Shown in pieces: positions 28,322 to 37,486 of a stretch of 64,000 nt of DNA. The first letter of the stretch is position 1. Each line of letters starts with the position of its first letter. The translations under genes were made by a program, and so were the position numbers. The notes under the pieces are model-generated. The model ran no database searches. It was not told the DNA's origin and saw only the letters and a program-made list of their open reading frames with translations. The stretch is from Sinosporangium siamense (GTDB taxonomy: Bacteria; Actinomycetota; Actinomycetes; Streptosporangiales; Streptosporangiaceae). The stretch lies in assembly GCF_016863435.1 (NCBI RefSeq), contig NZ_BOOW01000037.1:62001-126000 (forward strand). The letters are read 5' to 3'.

Positions 28322-29179
28322 ATGACCGTGTACGCCGTTCCCGGGCTCCCCAGCGTGGAGCGCTGCCTGGTGATGGGCGTGGTCAACGTGACTCCCGACT
28401 CCTTCTCCGACGGTGGCGAGTGGTTCGACGTGCACTCGGCCGTCAGGCATGGCCTGGAGCTGGTCGAGGAGGGCGCCGACCTGATCGACGTGGGTGGCGA
28501 GTCCACCCGGCCCGGTGCGAGCCGCGTCTCCCTTGAAGAGGAGCTGGCGAGGGTCACGCCGGTGATCAAGGGCCTGGTCGCCGAGGGTGTGCCGGTGAGC
28601 GTCGACACGATGCGGGCCGAGGTGGCCAAGGTCGCCGTGGAGGCCGGCGCGAGGCTGGTCAACGACGTGAGCGGTGGCCTGGCGGATCCGGACATGTCCA
28701 GGATCGTGGCTGCCGCGGGCGTGCCATACGTCGTGATGCATTGGCGTGGGCACAGCAAGGGCATGGACGACCTGGCGGTCTACTCCGACGTGGTGGCCGA
28801 GGTCCGTGAGGAGCTGAGCAAGCGGGTCGCGTCGGTGATGGCCGAAGGCGTCAAGGAGAGCCAGATCATCCTTGACCCGGGTCTCGGCTTCTCGAAGCAG
28901 GCCGAGCAGGGCTGGCAGCTCCTCGCGGGGCTGGACCGGCTCGCCGAGCTCGGCTTCCCGCTCATCATCGGCGCCTCGCGCAAACGGTTCCTAGGCCGCC
29001 TGCTGGCCGGGCCCGACGGCATCCCCCGCCCGTTCGGAGCCTCCGACGACGCCACGACGGCCGTGACGGCCCTCGCGGCGCAGGCGGGGGCCTGGTGTGT
29101 GCGTGTCCACAATGTGCGGCCCAACGCCGACGCCGTGCGCGTTGCCGCCGCGTGGCGGAAGGGCGGGGAAAGCGGATGA
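28322..29179 (+). CDS. folP: Dihydropteroate synthase
   Basis: 285 residues. It condenses p-aminobenzoate with hydroxymethyl-dihydropterin pyrophosphate. The family motif NVTPDSFSDGG and DVGGESTRPGA are near the N-terminus. GLGFSKQAEQ and the basic loop GASRKRF follow. Its stop overlaps the next start in ATGA, showing translational coupling to the NTF2-like gene. Confidence 0.96.
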   Translation: MTVYAVPGLPSVERCLVMGVVNVTPDSFSDGGEWFDVHSAVRHGLELVEEGADLIDVGGESTRPGASRVSLEEELARVTPVIKGLVAEGVPVSVDTMRAEVAKVAVEAGARLVNDVSGGLADPDMSRIVAAAGVPYVVMHWRGHSKGMDDLAVYSDVVAEVREELSKRVASVMAEGVKESQIILDPGLGFSKQAEQGWQLLAGLDRLAELGFPLIIGASRKRFLGRLLAGPDGIPRPFGASDDATTAVTALAAQAGAWCVRVHNVRPNADAVRVAAAWRKGGESG

Positions 29180-29616
29180 GTGTGGACATCGGCGCTGTCG
29201 AGACGGCTAATCAGACGTTCTACACGGCGATCGAGAACGCCGACCTGGATCGTATGACCGAGGTGTGGGCCGAGGACAGCGAGGTCGGCAAGGTCTCGTG
29301 TGTGCATCCGGGGTGGCCGCTGCTGAGCGGACGGGCCGAGGTGCTGCGCTCGTGGGCGTTGATCATGGCCAACACCCCCTACATCCAGTTCGTGCTCACC
29401 GACGTCGTGACCACGATCATCGGTGACGTGGCCGTCCTCAGCTGCGCCGAGAACATCTTGACCGCGGGCGACGCGGGGGACGCGAGTTTCGCCGCGGGCA
29501 AGGTTGTGGCGACCAACACCTTCATTCGCACCCCGGCCGGTTGGCGGCTGTGGATGTACCACGGTTCCCCGGTCCTCCAAGGGGAGGATGAAGAGGGGGA
29601 AGAAGAGACGGCCTAA
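29176..29616 (+). CDS. NTF2/SnoaL-like domain protein in the folate operon
   Basis: 146 residues. The pattern TANQTFYTAIENADLDRMTEVWAEDSEV...HPGW...LLSGRAEVLRSWA and the final WRLWMYHGSP fit the nuclear transport factor 2 cone-shaped fold. Its ATG overlaps the folP stop and folB follows after 21 bases, so it is part of the folP-folB-folK operon. A role in pterin chemistry, for example removal of phosphate from dihydroneopterin triphosphate, is only a hypothesis. The acidic C-terminus (GEDEEGEEETA) is unusual. Confidence 0.8.
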   Translation: MSVDIGAVETANQTFYTAIENADLDRMTEVWAEDSEVGKVSCVHPGWPLLSGRAEVLRSWALIMANTPYIQFVLTDVVTTIIGDVAVLSCAENILTAGDAGDASFAAGKVVATNTFIRTPAGWRLWMYHGSPVLQGEDEEGEEETA

Positions 29617-29637
29617 ACGGGCTTCGGGGAGAATGGG

Positions 29638-30009
29638 GTGGTTTCCGTCACGGATCGAGTAAGCCTGCGCGGCCTGCGGGTGCGAGGCCGGCATGGGGTG
29701 TTCCCCGCCGAGCGTGAGCTTGGCCAGGAGTTCGTCGTCGACGTCACACTGTTTCTGGACACCGCGCCCGCCGCGGCGGGCGACGATCTCACCAAGACCG
29801 TCCACTACGGCGAACTCGCCGAAAAACTGGCCGCCGTCGTCGCCGGCGAGCCGGTGAACCTCGTGGAGACCCTGGCCCAGCGCCTCGCCGACACCTGCCT
29901 CTCCTACGACCTCGTGGAGCGCGCCGAGGTCAGCGTGCACAAGCCGGCCGCGCCGATCCCGCTGCCGTTCGAGGACGTGGTCGTGACGATCGCGAGGAGC
30001 CGCACGTGA
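29638..30009 (+). CDS. folB: Dihydroneopterin aldolase
   Basis: 123 residues. It converts dihydroneopterin to 6-hydroxymethyl-dihydropterin and glycolaldehyde. Typical motifs are GVFPAERELGQEFVVDV, a Tyr in VHYGELAE, and SVHKPAAPIPLPFEDV. GGGGAG is 6 bases before the GTG. Its stop overlaps the folK start (GTGA). Confidence 0.96.
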   Translation: MVSVTDRVSLRGLRVRGRHGVFPAERELGQEFVVDVTLFLDTAPAAAGDDLTKTVHYGELAEKLAAVVAGEPVNLVETLAQRLADTCLSYDLVERAEVSVHKPAAPIPLPFEDVVVTIARSRT

Positions 30010-30506
30010 AGGCCGTCATAGCGCTGGGGAGCAACCTCGGCAACAGCTTCGAGACGCTTCAGGGTGCCCTGGACGTGCTGTTCGACGCCCCCGGGCTGGT
30101 GTTCACCGACGTGTCCCCCGTCTATGAGACCGACCCCGTCGGCGGTCCCGAGCAGGACGTGTTCCTCAACGCGGTCGTGCTCGCCGAGACGGCGCTGGAA
30201 CCTCACGCGCTTCTCGAACGTGCTCAAAGTGTGGAGAACGCCTTCGGCCGGGTGCGTGCGGAGCGGTGGGGACCGCGCACCCTCGACGTCGATCTGATCG
30301 TCGTGGGCGACGTGGTCGTCGACGACGAGTTGCTCACCCTTCCCCACCCCCGGGCACATGAGCGCGCGTTCGTGCTGGCGCCCTGGCTGGCCGTCGATCC
30401 GCAGGCGGCGCTGCCCGGTCACGGCGAGGTCGCGGGCCTGCTCGCGGCGCTGGACGACCAGGGTGTGCGCCGGCGCGAGGACCTCGTGCTCCAGGGGCCG
30501 CAGTGA
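30006..30506 (+). CDS. folK: 2-amino-4-hydroxy-6-hydroxymethyldihydropteridine pyrophosphokinase
   Basis: 166 residues. It activates the pterin for FolP. Motifs are LGSNLGNSFETLQ, YETDPVGGPEQDVFLNAV, RWGPRTLDVDLI and LPHPRAHERAFVL. It is coupled to folB upstream and overlaps the DUF3180 gene downstream by 4 bases. Confidence 0.96.
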   Translation: MKAVIALGSNLGNSFETLQGALDVLFDAPGLVFTDVSPVYETDPVGGPEQDVFLNAVVLAETALEPHALLERAQSVENAFGRVRAERWGPRTLDVDLIVVGDVVVDDELLTLPHPRAHERAFVLAPWLAVDPQAALPGHGEVAGLLAALDDQGVRRREDLVLQGPQ

Positions 30507-30964
30507 AGCCGACCCGCCCCGGTGTCCTGGTCGCGATCCTGCTGGGTTTCACGCTCATCACCTGGTGGGTGCTGCAGCTGACCTATTCGTCGCTGCCGCG
30601 CCTGCCCTGGACGGCGATCCCGACCCTCCTGCTGCTCGCCCTCGGCGAGGCGTACACCGGCTGGATGACCCGCGCACGCATCCTCCGCCGCCCGGGCACC
30701 CGCCCGGTGGAGCCTCTCGCGGTGGCGCGGCTGGCCGCTCTCGCCAAGGCCTCGGCATACGGCGGAGCCCTCTTCGGCGGGTTCTTCGGCGGGTTCGTGC
30801 TGCACACCGTCGAGATCCTCGACCGCGAGACGCCGAGGACCGACTTCTTCGTCGCCTCCGGATCGTTCCTGGCCTGCGTGGTGTTGATCTGCGCCGCCGC
30901 CTACCTCGAATACTGCTGCCGGGTGCCGAAGGACCAGGGCCCCCAGCGCCCCGAGGGCGACTGA
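30503..30964 (+). CDS. DUF3180 membrane protein
   Basis: 153 residues with about four membrane helices: residues about 8-26, 36-52, 82-101 and 117-135. This family of unknown function regularly follows folK in actinobacteria. The start overlaps the folK stop in GTGA, so it belongs to the same operon. Convergent nuoD-like gene ends 13 bases downstream. Confidence 0.85.
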   Translation: MKPTRPGVLVAILLGFTLITWWVLQLTYSSLPRLPWTAIPTLLLLALGEAYTGWMTRARILRRPGTRPVEPLAVARLAALAKASAYGGALFGGFFGGFVLHTVEILDRETPRTDFFVASGSFLACVVLICAAAYLEYCCRVPKDQGPQRPEGD

Positions 30965-30976
30965 CCGCACCTCACC

Positions 30977-32137
30977 TCATTTGTCGATGTCGCCGACAAC
31001 GAAGAACATCGACCCGAGGATGGCCACCATGTCGGCGACCAGGTGGCCCGGCAGCATCTCGCGGAGCACCTGGATGTTGTTGAAGGACGCGCTGCGCAGC
31101 TTGAGCCGCCAGGGCGTCTTCTCCCCCTTCGACACGAGGTAATAGCCGTTGAGGCCGAGCGGGCTCTCCGTCCAGGCGTAGGTGTGCCCCTCGGGCACCT
31201 TGAGCACCTTCGGCAGCCGCTGATTGATGGGGCCCCGCGGCAGCTCACGCAGCCGCGCGAGGCACGCGTCGGCCAGGTCGAGTGAGACCTTGACCTGGTC
31301 GAGCAGCACCCCGAAGCGCGCGTGGCAGTCGCCCGCCGTGCGCGTGACGACCCTCACCGGCAGTTCGCCGTAGGCGAGGTAGGGTTCGTCGCGCCGCAGG
31401 TCGAAGTCCACCCCGGAGGCACGGGCTATGGGCCCGCTCACGCCGTACGCCATGATGGTGTCGCGGTCGAGCACGCCGACGCCCTTGGTCCGGGCGAGGA
31501 AGATCTCGTTGTCCATGATCAGGTTCTCGATGTCGGGCAGGCGCCGCCGCACCTCCGCGACCGCCGCGCCCGCGCGGTCGAGCCAGCCGGCCGGCAGGTC
31601 CTCCTTGAGGCCGCCCACCCGGTTGAACATATAGTGCATGCGCCCGCCGGAGATCTCCTCCATGACCGCCTGCACGGTCTCACGCTCCCGGAACGCGTAG
31701 AAGATCGGCGTCATCGCGCCGAGCTCAAGCGGATAGGAGCCGAGGAACATCAGGTGGCTCAGCACCCGGTTGAGCTCCGCCAGCAGCGTGCGCGCCCACA
31801 CGGCGCGCACCGGCACCTCCATGCCGAGCATGCGCTCGACCGCGATCACGACGCCGAGTTCGTTGGCGAAGGCCGACAACCAGTCGTGCCGGTTGGCGAG
31901 CACGACGATCTGCCGGTAGTCCCGCACCTCGAAGAGCTTCTCCGCCCCCCGGTGCATATAGCCGATGATCGGCTCGGCGGCGGTGATGCGCTCACCGTCG
32001 AGGGTGAGCCGCAGCCGCAGCACCCCGTGAGTCGAAGGGTGCTGCGGACCGATGTTGAGGATCATGTCCTCGGTGGCCAGCTCTTTGCCACCCACCGCCT
32101 GCGCGCCTGCGCCGATGCCCACAATCCGCTCGGTCAT
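30977..32137 (-). CDS. nuoD: NADH-quinone oxidoreductase subunit D-like protein (stand-alone)
   Basis: 386 residues, the 49-kDa subunit family of complex [16 protein letters not shown] and [13 protein letters not shown] at the N-terminus and the GDIDK C-terminus match closely. It is not in a nuo operon. Actinomycetes often carry such a separate second copy. Whether it joins complex I or another hydrogenase-like complex is unknown. ATG start at 32137. Confidence 0.88.
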   Translation of the reverse strand: MTERIVGIGAGAQAVGGKELATEDMILNIGPQHPSTHGVLRLRLTLDGERITAAEPIIGYMHRGAEKLFEVRDYRQIVVLANRHDWLSAFANELGVVIAVERMLGMEVPVRAVWARTLLAELNRVLSHLMFLGSYPLELGAMTPIFYAFRERETVQAVMEEISGGRMHYMFNRVGGLKEDLPAGWLDRAGAAVAEVRRRLPDIENLIMDNEIFLARTKGVGVLDRDTIMAYGVSGPIARASGVDFDLRRDEPYLAYGELPVRVVTRTAGDCHARFGVLLDQVKVSLDLADACLARLRELPRGPINQRLPKVLKVPEGHTYAWTESPLGLNGYYLVSKGEKTPWRLKLRSASFNNIQVLREMLPGHLVADMVAILGSMFFVVGDIDK

Positions 32138-32154
32138 GGACTAATCCAAGCACC

Positions 32155-33426
32155 TCAGCGGCGAGAGGCAAGCTCCCGGAGCGCCGTGATCAGCCGATCG
32201 ACGTGCTCCTCGGTGGTGCCGATGCCGATGGAGGCGCGTACGGCGGAAGCCGTGCCGTCCTCGCACCCCGTCGTCGAGACGCCGTCGAGCAGGTGGTTCA
32301 CGAACGGGTGGGCGCAGAACTTGCCGTCGCGCACCCCGATGCCGTATTCCGCGGACAGGGCCTCGGCCACCTCACGCGCGGTGCGGCCCTCCACCACGAA
32401 GGACACGATGCCCACCCGGGGGTGCTCCGGCCCCCACAGCCCGAGCTCTCGCACACCCTCGACGCCGGCGAGCCCGGCGCGCAGCCGCGCCAGCAGCCGC
32501 TCCTCCTCCGCCAGCAGCGGGGTCCAGCCGGTGGCGCTGAGCGCGTCGCAGGCCGCCGCCAGGGCGATGGCGCCGAGCACGTTGGGGGTGCCCGCCTCGT
32601 GGCGCTGCTCGGCGTCGGCGCACCACTCGACGTCCGGCCCGACCGCCTTGGAGGCGCCGCCGCCCCGGAGGTAGGGCTCGGCCTCGGTGAGCCAGTCCGA
32701 GCGCCCGACGAGCACACCCGCGCCGAACGGAGCGTAGATCTTGTGACCGGAGAAGGCGACGTAGTCGAGGTCGAGCGCGGTGATGTTGAGCGGGCGGTGC
32801 GGCACGAGCTGGGCGGCGTCCACGAAGATGCGTGCGCCGTGCCGGTGGGCGATGTGGGCGAGCGCCGCGATCGGCCAGAGTTCGCCGGTCACGTTGGAGG
32901 CGGCGGTGACGACGAGGAGCTTGCTCCCCTCGACCGCCGAGAGGGCCTCGTCGGCCGCGCGCACGGCCTCGCCGGGGAAGGCCGGCGCGGCCAGCCGTAC
33001 GACGTTGTCCCACGGCAGCAGCGAGGCGTGGTGCTCGGTCTCGAACACCACGACCGTGGTGCCCTTGGGCAGGCAGTGGGCCAGCAGGTTGGTGGCGTCG
33101 GTGGTGTTGCGGGTGAAGACGGCGGCGTCGCCCGGGCGGGCGCCGACGAAGGCGCGGACCGTGTGGCGCGCCTGCTCATAGCGGGCCGTCGTGAGCTGCG
33201 AGGCGTAGCCGGCGCCTCGGTGCACGCTGGAGTAGGCCGGGAGGGCGGCGCTGATCGCCTCGCTCACCGGCGCCAGACAGGGTGCGCTCGCAGCGTAATC
33301 GAGATTGGCGTATCCGACCAGGTTGCCGCCCTTGACCGGCACCTCCAGGTCGGCTCCGACGATCTGCGGAACGGCGCGGACCTGGGAAAAGTTGTGAAAT
33401 TGTGCTGTGGCGGTCGTCACGGCGGT
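32155..33426 (-). CDS. Class V aminotransferase/cysteine desulfurase-like PLP enzyme
   Basis: About 423 residues. The PLP lysine is in AFSGHKIYAPFGAGVL and the upstream aspartate in IFVDAAQLVPH, as in SufS/NifS-like enzymes. HHASLLPW also matches. A conserved cysteine for persulfide transfer is not certain. Start: a TTG at 33426 follows GAGGGG with 6-base spacing, and a GTG lies two codons later. An in-frame ATG at 33585 adds an Arg/Pro-rich stretch. It is 17 bases upstream of the nuoD-like gene on the same strand, so they are likely co-transcribed. Confidence 0.82.
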   Translation of the reverse strand, partial: TAVTTATAQFHNFSQVRAVPQIVGADLEVPVKGGNLVGYANLDYAASAPCLAPVSEAISAALPAYSSVHRGAGYASQLTTARYEQARHTVRAFVGARPGDAAVFTRNTTDATNLLAHCLPKGTTVVVFETEHHASLLPWDNVVRLAAPAFPGEAVRAADEALSAVEGSKLLVVTAASNVTGELWPIAALAHIAHRHGARIFVDAAQLVPHRPLNITALDLDYVAFSGHKIYAPFGAGVLVGRSDWLTEAEPYLRGGGASKAVGPDVEWCADAEQRHEAGTPNVLGAIALAAACDALSATGWTPLLAEEERLLARLRAGLAGVEGVRELGLWGPEHPRVGIVSFVVEGRTAREVAEALSAEYGIGVRDGKFCAHPFVNHLLDGVSTTGCEDGTASAVRASIGIGTTEEHVDRLITALRELASRR

Positions 33427-33719
33427 CAAGGCTGTCCCCTCGGGTCGATCGGACCCGTCACCAGGGGTGGCAGAGCCCGCGCTTGCCCGGCGCACCGCGC
33501 GCCGGACCTGGTCTTCACCCGGGGCACCCCGCCGCGAGCGCGAGGGTTGCCGTCCAGCTAGCCGGGGCTTGTCGCTGGCACTCATGACCTTCGGCCGAAC
33601 TATAACCGACGCCGGGGCACTTTCCGCAAGTAGGTATCTTGTCCATTCGGTAAGAAGTTCCCTCCGACTGTGCATGGGCTCGGTCGGCATATACGGCTTG
33701 CGAGCCACAGGAGGTGCCG

Positions 33720-34490
33720 ATGGACTGGGTGGCCGACCCCCAAATCTGGATCGGTTTTCTCACCCTTGTCGGCCTGGAAATCGTGCTGGGCATTGACAAC
33801 ATCATCTTCATCTCGATCCTGGCCGGGAAGCTTCCCGAGCACCAGCGGGATCGGGCGAGGAAACTCGGACTCGCGGCGGCGCTGATCTCACGCCTGCTGC
33901 TGCTGCTCGCCCTCTCATGGGTGGTACGGCTGACGCAGCCGCTTTTCGAGGTGCTCGGTCATGAGATCTCCGGGCGTGACCTTATTCTGATCTTCGGTGG
34001 ACTGTTCCTGCTGGCCAAGAGCGTCTACGAGATCGGCGACAGCATGGAGGGCAAGTCGGGCCACGCCAGTGGCAAGGCGGCTGCCTCCTTCACCTCCGTG
34101 ATCATCCAGATCATGATCCTCGACATCGTCTTCTCCCTCGACTCGGTCATCACCGCGGTCGGCATGGTCGACGAACTGGGCGTGATGGTCGCCGCGGTCA
34201 TCGTCTCGGTGATCGTGATGCTGATCGCCTCCGGCCCGATCAGCCGCTTCGTCGAGCAGCACCCGAGCATCAAGATGCTGGCGCTGTCCTTCCTCGTGCT
34301 GATCGGCGTCCTGCTGGTGGCCGAGGGCTTCGAGCAGCACATCCAGAAGGGCTACATCTACTTCGCCATGGCGTTCTCGCTGGTGGTGGAGCTGCTCAAC
34401 ATCCGCAGGCGCACGAAGATGGGCACGAAGGAGCCGGTGGTCCTGCACAAGCGCTACACCGAGGAGGACGAGGTCCCCGAGACCAAGTGA
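33720..34490 (+). CDS. TerC-family integral membrane protein
   Basis: 256 residues with seven to eight membrane helices. The family signatures LGIDNIIFISILAGKLP and DIVFSLDSVITAVGM carry acidic residues inside the membrane, as in TerC/Alx metal transporters. Related proteins export manganese or assist metalation of exported enzymes. Start: ATG at 33720 after AGGAGGTG; a GTG at 33714 is also in frame. Confidence 0.92.
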   Translation: MDWVADPQIWIGFLTLVGLEIVLGIDNIIFISILAGKLPEHQRDRARKLGLAAALISRLLLLLALSWVVRLTQPLFEVLGHEISGRDLILIFGGLFLLAKSVYEIGDSMEGKSGHASGKAAASFTSVIIQIMILDIVFSLDSVITAVGMVDELGVMVAAVIVSVIVMLIASGPISRFVEQHPSIKMLALSFLVLIGVLLVAEGFEQHIQKGYIYFAMAFSLVVELLNIRRRTKMGTKEPVVLHKRYTEEDEVPETK

Positions 34491-34503
34491 CCCCAGTGAG
34501 ATC

Positions 34504-34539
34504 GGGGGCGCATCCGGCGAATCGCCGCGGTGCGCCCCC
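34504..34539. terminator. Terminator between convergent terC and yccF
   Basis: GGGGGCGCA pairs with TGCGCCCCC. Inside is a second small stem, GGCGA-TCGCC. It lies 13 bases after the terC-family stop and can serve both strands. Confidence 0.7.
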
Positions 34540-35037
34540 GGTTTGCTGCAAGGGGGGCGACCCCGGCCGCCGGCCTAGGGAACGTCCACGATCCTGGCTC
34601 CCAGCGGCAGCAGCGAGATGGGGATCAGCTTCAGGTTGGCGATGCCCATCGGGATACCGATGATCGAGATGAACAGCGGTATCGACGTGATCAGGTGGCC
34701 GATGGCCAGCCAGATCCCGGCGACCACCAGCCAGATGACATTGCCGATGGTGGACATGACCCCGGCCTGCGGGTCACGCTCGACCGTCCTGCCGAACGGC
34801 CACAGGGCGTAGCCCGCGATCCGGAAGGACGCGATGCCGAACGGGATCGTGATGATCAGGACGCAGCAGATGATCCCCGCGATCACGTAGCCGATGGCCA
34901 GCCAGATCCCCGCGAAGATCAGCCATATGACATTGAGGAGAGTCCGCATAGATCAAGCATGTCACGCGCTGTCATGCTCGGTCCTCGGCACCCGTTTTCG
35001 CCGAGTCGCCGCGGTGCGCCCCCGACCTGCTGGAAGG
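34518..35037. repeat. Direct duplication of 36 bp flanking yccF
   Basis: Copies at 34518-34553 and 35002-35037 differ at only 5 of 36 positions. They share TCGCCGCGGTGCGCCCCCG, which is part of the terminator arm. The yccF gene lies exactly between them, suggesting insertion or duplication of this cassette. Confidence 0.75.
34575..34949 (-). CDS. yccF: YccF-domain inner membrane protein
   Basis: 124 residues with an internal duplication: NVIWLIFAGIWLAIG and NVIWLVVAGIWLAIG, each followed by a second helix ending in a Pro-Phe/Pro-Met turn. Four membrane helices in total. Function is unknown in the family. The ATG at 34949 has only a weak GGAG-like site. It is flanked by 36-bp direct repeats. 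Confidence 0.9.
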   Translation of the reverse strand: MRTLLNVIWLIFAGIWLAIGYVIAGIICCVLIITIPFGIASFRIAGYALWPFGRTVERDPQAGVMSTIGNVIWLVVAGIWLAIGHLITSIPLFISIIGIPMGIANLKLIPISLLPLGARIVDVP

Positions 35038-35089
35038 TTGATTCCGGACGACGTTGATCCGGACATACGGTGGCAAACGACCACCTACT

Positions 35090-36328
35090 ATGGGGTTCGT
35101 GCGTTTTGATCCATGGAACCCAGAGTTCGTCGCGAATCCCTACGACGTCTACACGGAACTGAGGCGCGACCGGCCGGTCAGCTTCTTCGAGCCCACCGGC
35201 CAGTGGCTCATCGCACGCCACGCCGACGTCAACGCCCTGCTGCGCGACCGCCGCCTCGGCCGCTCCTACCTGCACGTGGCCACCCACGAGGAGTTCGGCC
35301 GCACTCCCGAGCCCGACTTCCAGGAGCCCTTCTGGCGGGTGGTCCGGGCCGGCATGCTCGACGTCGAACCCCCCGTCCACACCCGCCTGCGCCGCCTGGT
35401 CTCCAAGGCGTTCACCCCGCGCATGGTCGAATCGCTCCGCCCCCGCGTCCGCAAGATCGCCGGTGAGCTGGTCGACGGCTTCGTGGAGCGCGGCGGCGGC
35501 GACCTGATCGCCGAGGTGGCAGAGCCGCTCCCCGTCACGGTGATCGCCGAGATGCTCGGCGTGCCCGAGACCGACCGCCCCCTGCTCCGCCCCTGGTCGG
35601 CCGACATCTGCGGCATGTACGAACTCAACCCCGGCCCGCAGGCCCAGCACACCGCCGTGCGAGCCGCCGAGGAGTTCGCCGGCTATCTCCGCGACCTCTC
35701 CCGCGCCCGCCGCGACAACCCAGGCGACGACCTCGTCAGCCTGCTCGCCCAGGTCGTCGACGAGGGCGACCGGCTCACCGAGGACGAGCTGATCGGCACC
35801 TGCGTCCTGCTGCTCAACGCCGGCCACGAGGCCACCGTCAACGTCACCGGCAACGGCTGGTGGTCGCTGTTCCGCAACCCCGCCGAACTCGACCGCCTGC
35901 GTACGGCCGCCGCCGCCCACGACGGCACCCCGGACACGCTGCCGCTTCTCGCCACCGCCGTCGAGGAGATGATGCGCTGGGACACGCCGCTGCAAATGTT
36001 CGAGCGGTGGGTTCTCGAACCCGTCACCGTGGGCGGCGTCGAGATCCCGCGCGGGGCCGAGGTGGCTCTGCTGTTCGGCTCGGCCAACCGCGACCCCGAG
36101 GTGTTCGAGGACCCCGACCGGTTCGACGTGGGCCGGACGGACAACCCGCACATCTCCTTCGGCGCGGGCATCCACTTCTGCCTTGGCGCACCCCTGGCCC
36201 GGGTCGAACTCGTCGAGTCGTTCTGGGCGCTGCTCAAGGCCGCTCCCGGCCTTGAGCTCACCCGTGAACCCTCCTGGGGCCCCGGCTACATCATCCGGGG
36301 TCTGGAATCGCTTCCCGTGTCCGTGTGA
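35090..36328 (+). CDS. Cytochrome P450
   Basis: 412 residues. The I-helix is AGHEAT (244-249), with Ala in place of the first of the usual two threonines. The K-helix is E293-M-M-R296. The haem loop is FGAGIHFCLG with Cys364. No ferredoxin or partner gene is adjacent, and the substrate is unknown. A GTG at 35099 is an alternative start. The 3' end overlaps the convergent antiporter gene by 38 bases. Confidence 0.95.
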   Translation: MGFVRFDPWNPEFVANPYDVYTELRRDRPVSFFEPTGQWLIARHADVNALLRDRRLGRSYLHVATHEEFGRTPEPDFQEPFWRVVRAGMLDVEPPVHTRLRRLVSKAFTPRMVESLRPRVRKIAGELVDGFVERGGGDLIAEVAEPLPVTVIAEMLGVPETDRPLLRPWSADICGMYELNPGPQAQHTAVRAAEEFAGYLRDLSRARRDNPGDDLVSLLAQVVDEGDRLTEDELIGTCVLLLNAGHEATVNVTGNGWWSLFRNPAELDRLRTAAAAHDGTPDTLPLLATAVEEMMRWDTPLQMFERWVLEPVTVGGVEIPRGAEVALLFGSANRDPEVFEDPDRFDVGRTDNPHISFGAGIHFCLGAPLARVELVESFWALLKAAPGLELTREPSWGPGYIIRGLESLPVSV

Positions 36329-37469
36329 AGCGGGCCAGCAGCGGCTGGAGCGCCCTGGCCGCGAGCGGCCCGAACGCGGCCAGGATCAGCACGTAGGCCG
36401 CAGCCAGCGGCCCGAGGTCCGGGTGCGCGCCGGCCCCGACGGCCAGGCCCGCGATGACGATGTTGAACTCCCCCCGGGGGATCATCGCGATGCCGGCCCG
36501 CGCCTGGCCCGCCTTGGCGATGCCCGCCCGGCGCGCCGCGTATGCACCGGTCAGCAGCTTGGTGAACATGCTGATGACCGCCAGCAGCAGCGCCAGCCCC
36601 GCCACAGGCAAGATGGCTTTTGGATCGGTCTGCAAGCCGAAGAACACGAAGAACACCGCCGCGAACAGGTCGCGCAGCGGCATGAGCAGCTCACGAGCGC
36701 CCTCGGCGATCTCACCCGAGACCGCGATGCCCACTAGGAACGCGCCAACGGCGGCCGACACTTGAAGCTCGGAGGCGATGCCGGCCACGAGCAGCGCGAG
36801 GCCGACGACCTTGAGCAGGAGCACTTCGGAGTTGGGGCTGGAGATGAACGCCGAGATGTACCTGCCGAAACGCAGCGCGATCACAAGCACCACGGTGACC
36901 GCGGCCAGCGCGATGCCCACCGTGATCGCCCCGCTGAGCAGGCTCGCCCCGGAGAGCACCGCCGTCAGCACGGGCAGGTAGAACGCCATCGTGAGATCCT
37001 CGAACACCAGCAGCGACAACACCACCGGCGTCTCCCGGTTACCGATCCATCCCAAGTCGGAGAGGACCTTCGCGGTGATACCGGAAGACGTCGCATAGGT
37101 CACGCCCGCCATCGCCACGGCGGCGACCGGCCCCCACCCCAGCAGGAGCGCGATGATCGCGCCGGGCGCGGCGTTCAGCACCAGGTCGACCAGACCACCC
37201 CTGGCGTTGCTCTTGAGGCTCGTCATGAGCTCGTCGGCGTTGTATTCGAGGCCGAGGGTCAACAACAAGAGAATGACGCCGATCTCGGCGCCCACCTTGA
37301 TGAAATCCTCGCTGGTCGCGAGGGGAACGACGCCGCCGGTGCCGAAGGCGAGACCGGCAACGAGATAGAGGGGGATGGGGGAGATGCCGACGCGCAACGC
37401 AAGGGCCCCGAGCACACCGAGACCGAGGATGATGGCGCCAAGCTCAATAAGAAGAATCGCTCCGTGCAC
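36291..37469 (-). CDS. CPA2-type cation:proton antiporter
   Basis: 392 residues with about 12 membrane helices, of the KefB/YbaL exchanger fold. GVTYATSSGITAKVLSDLGW and LSLLVFEDLTMAFYLP are characteristic. It lacks its own C-terminal RCK domain. The separate RCK_C subunit is encoded 17 bases upstream in the same operon, an arrangement like KhtU-KhtT. It likely moves K+ or Na+ out in exchange for protons. Confidence 0.92.
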   Translation of the reverse strand: MHGAILLIELGAIILGLGVLGALALRVGISPIPLYLVAGLAFGTGGVVPLATSEDFIKVGAEIGVILLLLTLGLEYNADELMTSLKSNARGGLVDLVLNAAPGAIIALLLGWGPVAAVAMAGVTYATSSGITAKVLSDLGWIGNRETPVVLSLLVFEDLTMAFYLPVLTAVLSGASLLSGAITVGIALAAVTVVLVIALRFGRYISAFISSPNSEVLLLKVVGLALLVAGIASELQVSAAVGAFLVGIAVSGEIAEGARELLMPLRDLFAAVFFVFFGLQTDPKAILPVAGLALLLAVISMFTKLLTGAYAARRAGIAKAGQARAGIAMIPRGEFNIVIAGLAVGAGAHPDLGPLAAAYVLILAAFGPLAARALQPLLARFTRTREAIPDPG

Positions 37470-37486
37470 TCGTCTGTTTTCCGTCG

